Assembly: GCF_017813335.1 (NCBI RefSeq)
Contig: NZ_JAGIYY010000002.1
Coordinates: 62,001 to 126,000 of the forward strand
Origin: Tianweitania sediminis
GTDB taxonomy: Bacteria; Pseudomonadota; Alphaproteobacteria; Rhizobiales; Rhizobiaceae
Length of the DNA: 64,000 nucleotides
Direction: 5' to 3'
Positions 52,924 through 61,919 of this stretch are shown here, in pieces (the stretch's first letter is position 1; every line of letters starts with the position of its first letter). Below the pieces are notes generated by a model. It was given only the letters and a program-made list of their open reading frames with translations. It was not told the DNA's origin and made no database searches. The position numbers were made by a program, and so were the translations under genes.

Positions 52924-54698
52924 GTCAGCAGACCCTGGATTGCTGTCTGGTCGGCAAGGGCGATAGCGTGGCGAAGTCGGTCTGCAAGCAACCGCGCCTG
53001 ATCGGCCGCGGCGGACGCTGCGCCTTCTACGTGTGTCGCGCCTCGGCCCGAAACAAAGCCAATCATGGCTCCTGCTGCCGCTGCGCGTCGCGCGAACTCA
53101 TTGTCGGCATATCGCGCCGCCTCGAAGCCCTCATCGAAGCCGCCGATCGCAAAAAAGCGGCCGCGGCTGGTGACGAGCGCTGCGCTGGAAACGGCGTCGA
53201 CTGGCTCGATCACCGGCCGTGGCCTACTCGGAAAGCTCGGCCGACCGCGGTTCTTGAACTCAACCGAGGGAAGGTGCGGAGACAGGGCATGGTTTCGGAC
53301 GAAAAGACCTTCATTGTCCAAGTTGCCATCTTCCATGGCGAGCCCCACCCCAACCACATCGAACGCGCGGTCGCGCAAGGCAAGCAGAGCGGCGAGCCAC
53401 GGTCTTCGATCTTCGAACCATGTTGTTTCTTCGACAAAAACGAGGATGTCGCCGGCCGCTTTTTCCGCACCGATGTTCTTCAGTCGCATCGTTCCACAAG
53501 GGCTGTCGGCGATGACAAGCTTTATTGCACCTCGCAAACGATGCCCTTGGGTGGCGATGATCCTGGCAAAACCCGTCGCCCGTTCTCCGGCCTCAAGGCA
53601 GATGACCCATTCCAGATGCGGCGACAGCCTTTGTTGTTGATGAAGCAGCGACTGAAGGAAAATTTCGTCGCCGGACATGGCGACCACGATGGAAATCTTG
53701 GCTTCTGATTGCTGGCCAAACCGCTGCACCCTGAAGGATGGGGCAATGCTCCGCCGCCTGGTAAGAGCGCTCACCACCGCCAGGCTCTTGGGCAGCGGCT
53801 GGTCTGGGTCAAGCTCGATGGATCGCGTGACCTCTTCCACCATGTGTTGGGGATTGCCCTCGAGCTTCAGCCGGTAAGGACCCGACAAGAGGGTTTCGCC
53901 GGCGAGGTGCTCAACAACCAGGACCTCTTCGGCAGAACAACCATTCAAAGGAAGCGCAGCGAGGAAGCCCTCAAGTTTGGTCAACTGCGAGCGGCGCCGG
54001 GTCCGGTTCCGGACCTCCGCAGGACGCTCAACGGCCCGCAACAGCATGTCTTCAACATGTACATAGCTCGTGAAATCTGTGTTCACGAGGGCGAAGGATC
54101 GAATATGCGCGTCCTGCATCCATCCCTCGATGAGGACGCCATCTTCCCCTTCCAGGCTGCTGTTGAACAAGAGCGGCGTAAACTCTTCCACGGCGACCCA
54201 GCGGCAGCGATTGCCCAGGAGGGACGACGCGCGCAGGTCGATGGCACCGGCTTCCGCTGCCGCAACAACCAGTCCGCGCAGCACCGGGTCACCATGGGCT
54301 CCGGGCTTAACGGTGGCAATGCGGGTATTGAACGCGATCTGCCCGCCATCCTCGGTTTCAATCGTGACTGCCACACGCCCGGTGAGGTCGAGGCCCGCGT
54401 CGCGCGGGGTACTGGCAATGGTCAGCTTCAAATCCGATGATGAGGTTTCATCACTGTTCATTGCGTAATCGAGACTGGTCCAGTCCTGCAGACCTGCCTG
54501 GAAGCCAAGGGGGTCTTGTAGCGTGATCGTTTCGATCCAAGCCTGCGGTCGCGGTATAGCGACAATGATTTTTGAAGCGAAATGCAAGACATAGCCGAGG
54601 TCTCCAACTGAAGTCTCGAAAGCAGCGGACCGCGTCGCCACCGCGTGCGAACTGGAAAAAGCCGGCGCCCTAAGGCTGAGATCCTTGGAGACGCTCAT
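52920..54698 (-). CDS. Glycosyltransferase-like protein (GT2) with long N-terminal region
   Basis: 592 aa from ATG 54698; TTG 54716 is possible. The first ~340 residues include a stretch (GVLIEGWMQDAHIRSFALVN) like the beta-sandwich region of the 781-aa transferase. From about residue 345 a GT-A-like core follows: ISIVVAMSGDEIFLQSLL, RLKNIGAEKAAGDILVFVEE (the aspartate pair is replaced by EE), FFAIGGFDEGFEAARYADNE. The altered DxD suggests changed or lost catalysis. Divergent from the ABC exporter gene. Confidence 0.65.
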   Translation of the reverse strand: MSVSKDLSLRAPAFSSSHAVATRSAAFETSVGDLGYVLHFASKIIVAIPRPQAWIETITLQDPLGFQAGLQDWTSLDYAMNSDETSSSDLKLTIASTPRDAGLDLTGRVAVTIETEDGGQIAFNTRIATVKPGAHGDPVLRGLVVAAAEAGAIDLRASSLLGNRCRWVAVEEFTPLLFNSSLEGEDGVLIEGWMQDAHIRSFALVNTDFTSYVHVEDMLLRAVERPAEVRNRTRRRSQLTKLEGFLAALPLNGCSAEEVLVVEHLAGETLLSGPYRLKLEGNPQHMVEEVTRSIELDPDQPLPKSLAVVSALTRRRSIAPSFRVQRFGQQSEAKISIVVAMSGDEIFLQSLLHQQQRLSPHLEWVICLEAGERATGFARIIATQGHRLRGAIKLVIADSPCGTMRLKNIGAEKAAGDILVFVEETTWFEDRRPWLAALLALRDRAFDVVGVGLAMEDGNLDNEGLFVRNHALSPHLPSVEFKNRGRPSFPSRPRPVIEPVDAVSSAALVTSRGRFFAIGGFDEGFEAARYADNEFARRAAAAGAMIGFVSGRGATHVEGAASAAADQARLLADRLRHAIALADQTAIQGLLT

Positions 54699-54972
54699 GA
54701 TGCTCGTTTCGTTCAATAATCCTTTGCAGATCTATTCTCTGCGAATTGCTCCAATGGAGCAAGCAGGCTGATGCTGCATTGCGCGATCTGCCTGTCATCA
54801 TTCACACAAGAGATCGGGACGGCTATGCATTCGACCTTGTTTTGCGGTATCAAAGTCTTGCTAAACAGGTTCAGCCACGCTTCTGCCGTCATTCGACGTT
54901 CATTGCGGCCAAAGAGCCTGAAGGCTTTGGAGCTTGGCGGTCGACGCAACGTCGCGCGGGAAGGGACGATTG

Positions 54973-56769
54973 ATGTCGAAGCAGGTCGCTGGCTCGCTGA
55001 AAGGTGTCAATGAAGCCATCTCATCGCATCAGTATGTCCGCACCAGTTTGGAAGATGCAGAACAGAGCCTTCGACCGGTCATCGGCTGGGGCTTGTTTTT
55101 CTCGTTTCTGATAACCGTACTCGGCTTCTCCGGTCCTTTGTACATGATGAACTTGTACAGCCGGGTCATCAACAGCCGCAATGAAACGACGATGATCGTC
55201 CTGACGATTATCGTTCTCTTTGCAATCGCAGTCGAAGCGATACTTGAGACCGTGCGAGCCGACATGCTGCGCCGCGCTTCGGTCGGTTTCGATCAAAAAA
55301 TTGCCGGTGACACGTTCGACGCTGTCCAGAAAGCCATCGTCAGGCGTCCCATGGATCGCAATCTGCCAACGATGGCTGACGTCGACGCTTTGCGCAATTT
55401 CATCAACGGCTCGGCTCTTCCCGGCTTGTTGATGCTGCCGTTCTTTCCGCTTTTCCTGATCGTATGCTGGATCATCCACCCAGCCTTCGTCGCCCTCGTT
55501 GTTGTTACTGGTGGAGCGATGGCGGTGATCAACTACATGACCTCTCGCGTGACGGCCGAACCCGTTCGCGAATTTGGCAAAGCGCAGCAGGCTGCAACGA
55601 AGCGAGCAAATGCTGCTTTCCAGAACTACGAGTCGGTACACAGCATGGGAATGCGGCCAGCCATGCGAGGGGGCTGGCAACGCGCGCACCGGAACGCCAT
55701 GCATTGGTCTATCGCCGCTGATGACCGCTCCACCTTCCTGAGGATACTTGGCTCCTTCACACGCAACCTCGGGAACACGCTTGTTCTCGCGCTGGCCGCC
55801 TATCTCGTGCTGAACAACAGCCTCGACGCGGCAATGATCTTCGCCACAAGCATCATTGTCGGGCAGGCTACCGCACCGCTGCAGGGGCTTGTCCGATCCT
55901 GGCGAAGCATCGCTGCCGCCCGGCAGGCGCGCGCCAGATTGCAATCCTTGTTGCAGGAAACGGCCGCCGAAGCGCCACGCATGCGTTTGCCGGCGCCCAA
56001 AGGCGATCTGGCGGTCTATGACGTGGCGATCGCTCCGCCGGGCAAGGGCGTCGAAAGCATCCTTCTGCGCAACATCAGCTTTTCCGTTCCAGCCGGGTCA
56101 ATCCTTGCGGTGGTCGGGCCGAGCGCATCCGGGAAATCGTCCCTCGCGCGTGCTCTTATTGGCGTTTGGAAGCCCTTGCGGGGTATCATCCGCATCGACG
56201 GCACCGACATCGACAACTGGAACGACGAGGATCTCGGCGCTCACCTCGGTTACCTGCCGCAGAATGTCGAACTTTTTCCCGGAACCGTGGCCGAAAACAT
56301 TTGCCGCTTCAGCGATGCGGATTCGGCTCAGATCATCAAGGCGGCCACGAATGCTGGCATCCACGCCATGATCCAGGCTTTGCCGCACGGGTACGACACG
56401 CGCATCGGAGAGCAGGGGCAAGGGCTCTCTGGCGGGCAGCGGCAACGGATCGGGCTGGCGCGTGCCCTTTTCGGCGACCCTGCCATTGTTGTTCTGGATG
56501 AACCCAATTCCAACCTGGATGGCGCAGGCGAGGAAATTCTTTCCAAGGCCATGCAGGCTGTCCGCGCGCGGGGTGCAACCGTTGTGTTGGTCACGCACAA
56601 GGCGAGCATTTTATCCATAGCGGACTTCGTCGTGGTTCTTGGCGAGGGCGTAATGAAAGACTTCGGTCCCTGCGACGAAGTCAGCCGCCGGTTCACCAAG
56701 CCGAAGGTCATCAATATCCGCCCACCGCAATTGAATGCAGCGCCGGGCGTCGCTGGACCGCGCCGTTGA
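54973..56769 (+). CDS. Type I secretion ABC transporter (PrtD/HlyB family)
   Basis: 598 aa from ATG 54973, with AAGGGA 7 bases upstream. The membrane domain has helices from about residue 40 (WGLFFSFLITVLGFSGPLYM, the typical PrtD start) to 310. The ATPase domain has Walker A GPSASGKSS (near 382), signature LSGGQRQR (near 486) and Walker B IVVLDEP (near 507). No N-terminal C39 peptidase or CLD domain. It exports proteins with an uncleaved C-terminal signal directly to the outside with HlyD and a TolC-like channel. The adaptor follows; TolC is not in the window. Confidence 0.93.
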   Translation: MSKQVAGSLKGVNEAISSHQYVRTSLEDAEQSLRPVIGWGLFFSFLITVLGFSGPLYMMNLYSRVINSRNETTMIVLTIIVLFAIAVEAILETVRADMLRRASVGFDQKIAGDTFDAVQKAIVRRPMDRNLPTMADVDALRNFINGSALPGLLMLPFFPLFLIVCWIIHPAFVALVVVTGGAMAVINYMTSRVTAEPVREFGKAQQAATKRANAAFQNYESVHSMGMRPAMRGGWQRAHRNAMHWSIAADDRSTFLRILGSFTRNLGNTLVLALAAYLVLNNSLDAAMIFATSIIVGQATAPLQGLVRSWRSIAAARQARARLQSLLQETAAEAPRMRLPAPKGDLAVYDVAIAPPGKGVESILLRNISFSVPAGSILAVVGPSASGKSSLARALIGVWKPLRGIIRIDGTDIDNWNDEDLGAHLGYLPQNVELFPGTVAENICRFSDADSAQIIKAATNAGIHAMIQALPHGYDTRIGEQGQGLSGGQRQRIGLARALFGDPAIVVLDEPNSNLDGAGEEILSKAMQAVRARGATVVLVTHKASILSIADFVVVLGEGVMKDFGPCDEVSRRFTKPKVINIRPPQLNAAPGVAGPRR

Positions 56770-56794
56770 CGCAGGCTTCACGAGGAGATTGATC

Positions 56795-58126
56795 ATGGCA
56801 GAGCGCCCGGAACTCGACTTCGAACGCGCGGCCCCGGAAGTCAGCGGGGATTGGCGCAAGCCGCTTCGCGCCGGTCTGCTTGTGACGCTCCTTTGCGGCG
56901 GCGGCTTTGTCGGCTGGGCCGTCTCTGCGCCGCTGGACTCCGCCGTTGTTGCCCCAGGCATTGTCGCGGTGGAAGGCAGCAAGCAGATCGTCCAGCATTT
57001 CGAGGGCGGAATAATCCAGGAGATCCATGTCGAGGACGGTCAGCTCGTGCAGGAGGGTGATCTCCTGTTTGTGCTCGATCCCACGCCCTCCCTGGCGACG
57101 CTGGGCGTGCTGACCACCGAGCGCGCCATCCGCGCGGCGCAGGAAACCCGTCTCATGGCGGAGCGTGACAGAAAAGACGAACTCGTCTTCTCCGAGCAAC
57201 TGCTGGCGAGCACCAGCCCCACTGTCGTGAAGGCGATTGAAGACGAACAAGCAAGCTTCAAACGCCGGCGTGACTTGCGAGAGGTGCAGGAAAACGTCCT
57301 GATCAACAAGAAGGACACGCTTGAAGAGGAGATCCTCGGTCTCGAAGCAGAGCGAGCCTCTTCCGAAGAGCAGGTGACCCAGATCGATCGTGAGCTTGAC
57401 GGCCTGAAGGTCCTGCTCAAGCGCGGTCTCACTTCGCTGACCCGCGTGACGACGCTCGAGCGGGAAAAATCACGCCTGGAAGCCACCATCGCCCGGTCGC
57501 GCACGGATGTCGCGAAGGCGAGGCGGGCCATCGGCGAAGCCGATCTGGAACTCGCGCAGCAAAGGGCAGACTGGCAAAGCACCGTGTTGAACGAGTTGAT
57601 CGAAGTGCGCCGCTTGCTGGCTGAAACCGACGAGCGCATCAAGATCGCAAAGGACGTCCTTGATCGCCTCCACATCTATGCGCCACGTACGGGCATTGCA
57701 CAGGCACGCGGACCAAGCACGATCGGTGCCGTGATCCGGTCAGGCGACACGCTCGTGGAAATCGCGCCTGTCGACCAGAACCTCGTGATCAACGCCCAGA
57801 TCCCACCGCAAAATGTGGACGTCATCAATATCGGCCAGGCGGCGGAAATTCGCTTTCCCAACTTCAAGGCCGGTGAAAGCCCACTCCTCTATGGCAAGAT
57901 GATTGCGCTTTCCAATGATCGCGTGAAAGATCCGCAGGATCCGAAGAACGACTACTTCTTTGCCCGCATCGAGATCGACAAGAATGAGTTGGAGAAGCTT
58001 GGCGAGGATCGCGTGCGCGCGGGCATGGCCGCGCAGATCATCCTCCCGACTGGCGAGCGGACCGCGGGGGAATACCTGCTGCAGCCGTTGACCGATCGTT
58101 TGCGGGTTGCGTTCCGCGATCGATAA
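56795..58126 (+). CDS. HlyD-family membrane fusion protein (type I secretion adaptor)
   Basis: 443 aa, GAGGAG 8 bases before ATG 56795. One N-terminal helix (AGLLVTLLCGGGFVGWAVSA), the lipoyl-like entry VQHFEGGIIQEIHVEDGQLV, a coiled coil of about 150 residues, then APRTGIAQARGPSTIGAVIR and the beta-barrel end. This is the PrtE/HlyD type that bridges the ABC exporter and the outer-membrane channel. It begins 25 bases after the exporter gene. Confidence 0.93.
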   Translation: MAERPELDFERAAPEVSGDWRKPLRAGLLVTLLCGGGFVGWAVSAPLDSAVVAPGIVAVEGSKQIVQHFEGGIIQEIHVEDGQLVQEGDLLFVLDPTPSLATLGVLTTERAIRAAQETRLMAERDRKDELVFSEQLLASTSPTVVKAIEDEQASFKRRRDLREVQENVLINKKDTLEEEILGLEAERASSEEQVTQIDRELDGLKVLLKRGLTSLTRVTTLEREKSRLEATIARSRTDVAKARRAIGEADLELAQQRADWQSTVLNELIEVRRLLAETDERIKIAKDVLDRLHIYAPRTGIAQARGPSTIGAVIRSGDTLVEIAPVDQNLVINAQIPPQNVDVINIGQAAEIRFPNFKAGESPLLYGKMIALSNDRVKDPQDPKNDYFFARIEIDKNELEKLGEDRVRAGMAAQIILPTGERTAGEYLLQPLTDRLRVAFRDR

Positions 58127-58190
58127 GCGCAACAGAATCAACACGAGTGGCCAAGGCAGCCACGCTGCCCTTGCATGCCGACCGGCCAGT

Positions 58191-59117
58191 ATGAACGAAC
58201 TGAGTGAAGCCCAGGTCCTGGAAGGAAAAGATGGATATCTTTTCCTGACCAACGATTCCAATCGCGTGATCGATCAGGTGGAAGGCCGATTCGTTCTGAG
58301 CGAACGGCGCATTTGGAACATCGCTGCGACTCATGCTGCCAGGCGTGCTTTTTGTCAGATGCTCGGCGCAGAATACCACCATGTCGTGGTGCCTGACCGC
58401 GAAACGGTATACGCGCACCTCCTGCCGGACACGGTGAAGCCCGGTTCCGTCGGACCCCGCCCGCTACAGCAATACCGGAACGCAGGCGCTGATGCGCTTC
58501 ATCCCATTGTCTTCGAGCCGTCGATCCTTGCGGAGCAGAAGGATCCTCCGGCCTATCCGAAGAATGACACCCATTGGAGCTTCGCCGGAGCTGAACGCTA
58601 TGCAAGGTTCATTGCGGACCTCCTGGGTGCGGATCCGAACCTCCTCGACTTCTCGGATGCGATCGATCACACCTACGAAAATCCTGGCGATCTCGGCTCA
58701 AAGATCGGACACCCTCCCGTTCCGTTCAGCCTGCGCATCTCCACCGACCCGGCGGTGAAGCCGATCTACGACAACCGCTTGATGAATGTGGGTCGCCTGC
58801 GGATCACAGGCAACGAGAAGCGTCCACAGGGCGAACGGTGGCTGGTGCTGCATGACAGTTTTGGCGAGTTGCTCGCCCTCATGCTTCCGCTTTGCGCCCA
58901 CAAGATCTGCTTCGTTCACACGAGCGACTTCGATGAGGTCTTCGCGCTTCGTTACCGGCCGACTCGGGTGCTGATGCTCCAGATCGAGCGTTTTTTCGTC
59001 CGCGAGCCCTACAACGGCATGGACTGGCTGAAGATGATCGGCGAACAGCACGAGCGCAAGTCAGGCGAAGAAGCAGCCCTTTTGCCGCCGTTGACGGATG
59101 ATCTGATCCGGCCCTGA
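58191..59117 (+). CDS. AlgX/AlgJ-like SGNH-hydrolase domain protein
   Basis: 308 aa from ATG 58191. GKDGYLFLTNDSNRVIDQ, KNDTHWSFAGAERYARFIAD (Asp-His pair) and LVLHDSFGELL (nucleophile Ser) are the AlgX/AlgJ pattern of O-acetylesterase/transferases that modify alginate and similar glycans. Unlike AlgX and AlgJ, it shows no signal peptide or membrane anchor, so it may act in the cytoplasm or be exported by the adjacent type I system. It follows the HlyD gene by 64 bases, probably the same operon. Confidence 0.78.
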   Translation: MNELSEAQVLEGKDGYLFLTNDSNRVIDQVEGRFVLSERRIWNIAATHAARRAFCQMLGAEYHHVVVPDRETVYAHLLPDTVKPGSVGPRPLQQYRNAGADALHPIVFEPSILAEQKDPPAYPKNDTHWSFAGAERYARFIADLLGADPNLLDFSDAIDHTYENPGDLGSKIGHPPVPFSLRISTDPAVKPIYDNRLMNVGRLRITGNEKRPQGERWLVLHDSFGELLALMLPLCAHKICFVHTSDFDEVFALRYRPTRVLMLQIERFFVREPYNGMDWLKMIGEQHERKSGEEAALLPPLTDDLIRP

Positions 59118-59254
59118 AGGTCGGGCGCGCCGCCCGCGTCTGGCCAAAGGTGAGGATCATAGCCGCGGAGCCAGGCCTCTGGTCTGTGCCGCCGGATCGG
59201 CGTAGAGTGATCGGGTTTGGAAAAACCCCCTCTCTGCACGAGGAGGCCAGGGTC

Positions 59255-59710
59255 GTGGCTGCGCGGCGCCCTATCACGGTTCCAAGTCTGGCCGAACGGC
59301 TGGAATTGGCGTGTCGTGCGATGCACTCCATAGGCTATGCGGAAGGGCTATACCCCGCGCAATGGACTGCCCTGCGTTATTTTGCCCGGGCCGAGGATGG
59401 GGCACGCACCGCCAGTAGCCTTGCTCGGTTCCAAGGGCTTGCGAATGGACCGGTCAGCAGAACCGTTCGCACGCTGATCCAAAAGGAACTGGTGCGGAAA
59501 TCGGATCTTCAGCCGCTCGGTCGCGCGGAGCACCTGGAACTGACCGAAAATGGCGCCGCCTATTTGGCCCGCGATCCTCTTGCGAGGGTTCTGGTGGCTC
59601 TTGATCGTCTCGACGAAAGCGAGCGTCGGGCGCTTTCAACTGCCCTGAACAGTGTTCTGGAAGCCTCGGCCACGGTTTGGACCCATGGCAACAAGTCACC
59701 CTCAGCCTGA
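59255..59710 (+). CDS. MarR-family transcriptional regulator
   Basis: 151 aa from GTG 59255, chosen because AGGAGG lies 8 bases upstream and the family starts near here; the frame is open to 59150. A winged helix-turn-helix runs from YPAQWTALRYFARAEDG through LARFQGLANGPVSRTVRTLI and LVRKSDLQPLGRAEHLELTE. It is likely a local regulator of the export/glycan genes, or of the glycosyltransferase gene downstream. No inverted-repeat operator stands out. Confidence 0.82.
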   Translation: MAARRPITVPSLAERLELACRAMHSIGYAEGLYPAQWTALRYFARAEDGARTASSLARFQGLANGPVSRTVRTLIQKELVRKSDLQPLGRAEHLELTENGAAYLARDPLARVLVALDRLDESERRALSTALNSVLEASATVWTHGNKSPSA

Positions 59711-59938
59711 AATCTGTTTCAAGATTCCATTAACCAGTTGCTAAACTGCGGCGGGTGAATAGTATCTCTCATGTAAGTTCAAGTAAAAGCGTAGCGTCGG
59801 GGTAGGGCGAGTGGAACTTCATCTGTGCCGTGCTGGTTGCGAGACCAGTACCCGAAAGCGAGGGACAAGGAGAGACAGGGATCTCGTCCAGTTCATTGGA
59901 TGCCCGTCGCATGATCCTACGCTATTTCGGTGTGAGCC

Positions 59939-61918
59939 GTGAGCGCTGTTGAACAACCCTACAGCCCCACCACCAATGATAACGCACCGGCTGCTTTACG
60001 GCTGAAAGCTGTTCCAGCTTCGACTGGATTGGCGGAAGCGCCGCCCCGGATCCGAGATCCTTTCGAGGACATGCAGCACTGGTACGCCATCTTGATGCGA
60101 GTGGGATATCCTCTCGACAAGATGGCTGCGATCGCTGCGCGTGCGCGAACAAACGCAACAAGCTTTCATGCCGAGCTTCTGGCGGCCGCGCCTTGCCCGG
60201 AAGCCAACCTCTACTTCGCGCTTGCGGAAGAGCTTGGTCTTCCCTTTCGCCTCGAAGTCGATTCCGGTGGGCTTGTCACGGACAATCACGACTTCATCGC
60301 CCTTCTTGGGCCCGGTGGCGCGCAACGTCCGCTATCCTACCTTGATGGCTCTGCGCCGCTTGTTCGCCTGCTGGGACTTGGCCTGCTCGACATCGGTCGG
60401 TTGAAAGCCCTGCTGCAAAAGCGCCCAGAGCTTTGCGAGCGATTGATCGTTGTGCCGCCAGCCGCCCTGCGCAGGGCTGTGAAGGAGCGCGCAGCAGCCA
60501 CGCTTGGCGCTCAGGCTCGCGATCAACTGGCGAATGACGTGCCGGATTGCTCGGCACGATTAGTGGCGAGTGCCTGGCAAGGGTGGGTGATCGGTGCTCT
60601 CGCAATGGCGCTGCCCATTTCCTTTGCATTGTGGCCATTCACCACCATGTTTGGTGTTCACCTCTTCTTTTCGGTCTTTTTTCTCGGCTGCGTGCTGCTG
60701 CGCATGCGTGCTGCGCGCCATGCCCAGCCGCCTTACCTCAAGAAGCTGGCGCCGGTGGCGGCAAAGGACCTGCCGACCTATTCCGTCATGGTTGCCCTGT
60801 ACCGGGAGGCCGATGTCGTGCCGGAATTGCTGGCCGGCCTCGGCCGCATCGTTTGGCCGCGCAGCAAGCTGGAGATCAAGCTCGTTTGCGAAGCAGACGA
60901 TCATGAAACACTGGCGGCATTGCGTGCTGTTCCCCTGAAGCCTTGGGTGGAGATCATCGAGGTTCCGGCGATCGGCCCGCGGACCAAGCCCAAGGCTCTG
61001 GCTTACGCGCTCCCCACCACGACAGGGCAGGTCGTGGCCATCTATGATGCGGAAGACAAGCCGCATCCGCTGCAACTTGTGGAAGCCTGGCAAGCCTTCG
61101 CCAAGGCCGATGCGAGCCTGGCATGCGTGCAAGCGCCGCTGGTGATCACCAACTCTCATCAAGGCATGCTCGCCCGCTTGTTTGCCTTCGAGTATGCAGC
61201 CTTGTTTCGCGGCCTCTTGCCCTGGCTTGCGGCGCGGTCGCTGATCCTGCCGCTTGGCGGAACCTCCAACCACTTCCGCCGCGAGGCGCTGGTCAACAGT
61301 GGCGGCTGGGATCCGTTCAACGTCACCGAGGATGCCGATCTTGGCCTTCGGCTTGCCCGTTTCGGGTACCGCTCCGGCACGATCACCTATCCGACCTTCG
61401 AGGATGCGCCGATGCGCATCAAAACCTGGATCCCGCAACGCACCCGCTGGTTCAAGGGCTGGCTTCAGACCTGGCTGGTGCACATGCGCCGGCCGATGCG
61501 CCTTTGGCGCGAGCTTGGAACCGGTTCCTTCCTGATGGTGCAGATCCTTTTTGCGGGAATGGTTCTGTCGGCCGCCGCTCATCCGCTGATGCTGCTGACG
61601 CTCGCTGGCGTGGTGACGGAACTTGCATGGGGATCAACGCCTGATGCGCAGCGCTCGATCATCTTTGCGGTTGATGCCGTCAACATCACCTGCGGCTACG
61701 CGGCCTTTCTTGTTCTCGGCGCCGCCACCTTGATGAAGCGCGAGCGCAAGGGGTTCTGGCGGGTGGTCCTCGCGACACCGCTCTACTGGATGCTGATTTC
61801 GTTCGCAGCCTGGCGGGCTGTCTGGCACCTTTACCGCAAACCCTTTGTTTGGGAAAAAACACCGCATCGGCGCAGCGCCAGTGTGTGGGCGCGTGAGGCA
61901 CGCGCCCACAAGACGTGA
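59939..61918 (+). CDS. Processive-type glycosyltransferase (GT2) with N-terminal MshEN/T2SSE-N-like region
   Basis: 659 aa from GTG 59939. Residues ~40-200 (MRVGYPLDKMAAIAARARTN ... LYFALAEELGLPFRLEVDS ... ELCERLIVVPPAALRRAV) resemble the N-terminal domain of GspE/MshE proteins. Two helices (about 210-255) precede a GT2 domain with CEADDHE, YDAEDKP, TEDADLG and QRTRWFKGW, the D,D,D-QxxRW pattern of cellulose synthase-like enzymes, and three to four more helices. It should polymerise and perhaps export a beta-glycan. The 228 bases upstream carry no gene. Confidence 0.85.
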   Translation: MSAVEQPYSPTTNDNAPAALRLKAVPASTGLAEAPPRIRDPFEDMQHWYAILMRVGYPLDKMAAIAARARTNATSFHAELLAAAPCPEANLYFALAEELGLPFRLEVDSGGLVTDNHDFIALLGPGGAQRPLSYLDGSAPLVRLLGLGLLDIGRLKALLQKRPELCERLIVVPPAALRRAVKERAAATLGAQARDQLANDVPDCSARLVASAWQGWVIGALAMALPISFALWPFTTMFGVHLFFSVFFLGCVLLRMRAARHAQPPYLKKLAPVAAKDLPTYSVMVALYREADVVPELLAGLGRIVWPRSKLEIKLVCEADDHETLAALRAVPLKPWVEIIEVPAIGPRTKPKALAYALPTTTGQVVAIYDAEDKPHPLQLVEAWQAFAKADASLACVQAPLVITNSHQGMLARLFAFEYAALFRGLLPWLAARSLILPLGGTSNHFRREALVNSGGWDPFNVTEDADLGLRLARFGYRSGTITYPTFEDAPMRIKTWIPQRTRWFKGWLQTWLVHMRRPMRLWRELGTGSFLMVQILFAGMVLSAAAHPLMLLTLAGVVTELAWGSTPDAQRSIIFAVDAVNITCGYAAFLVLGAATLMKRERKGFWRVVLATPLYWMLISFAAWRAVWHLYRKPFVWEKTPHRRSASVWAREARAHKT

Positions 61919-61919
61919 G

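Noticed and set aside
55021-55944. 307-aa minus-strand frame opposite the ABC exporter
   Set aside because: Shadow of a gene with full ABC transporter motifs.
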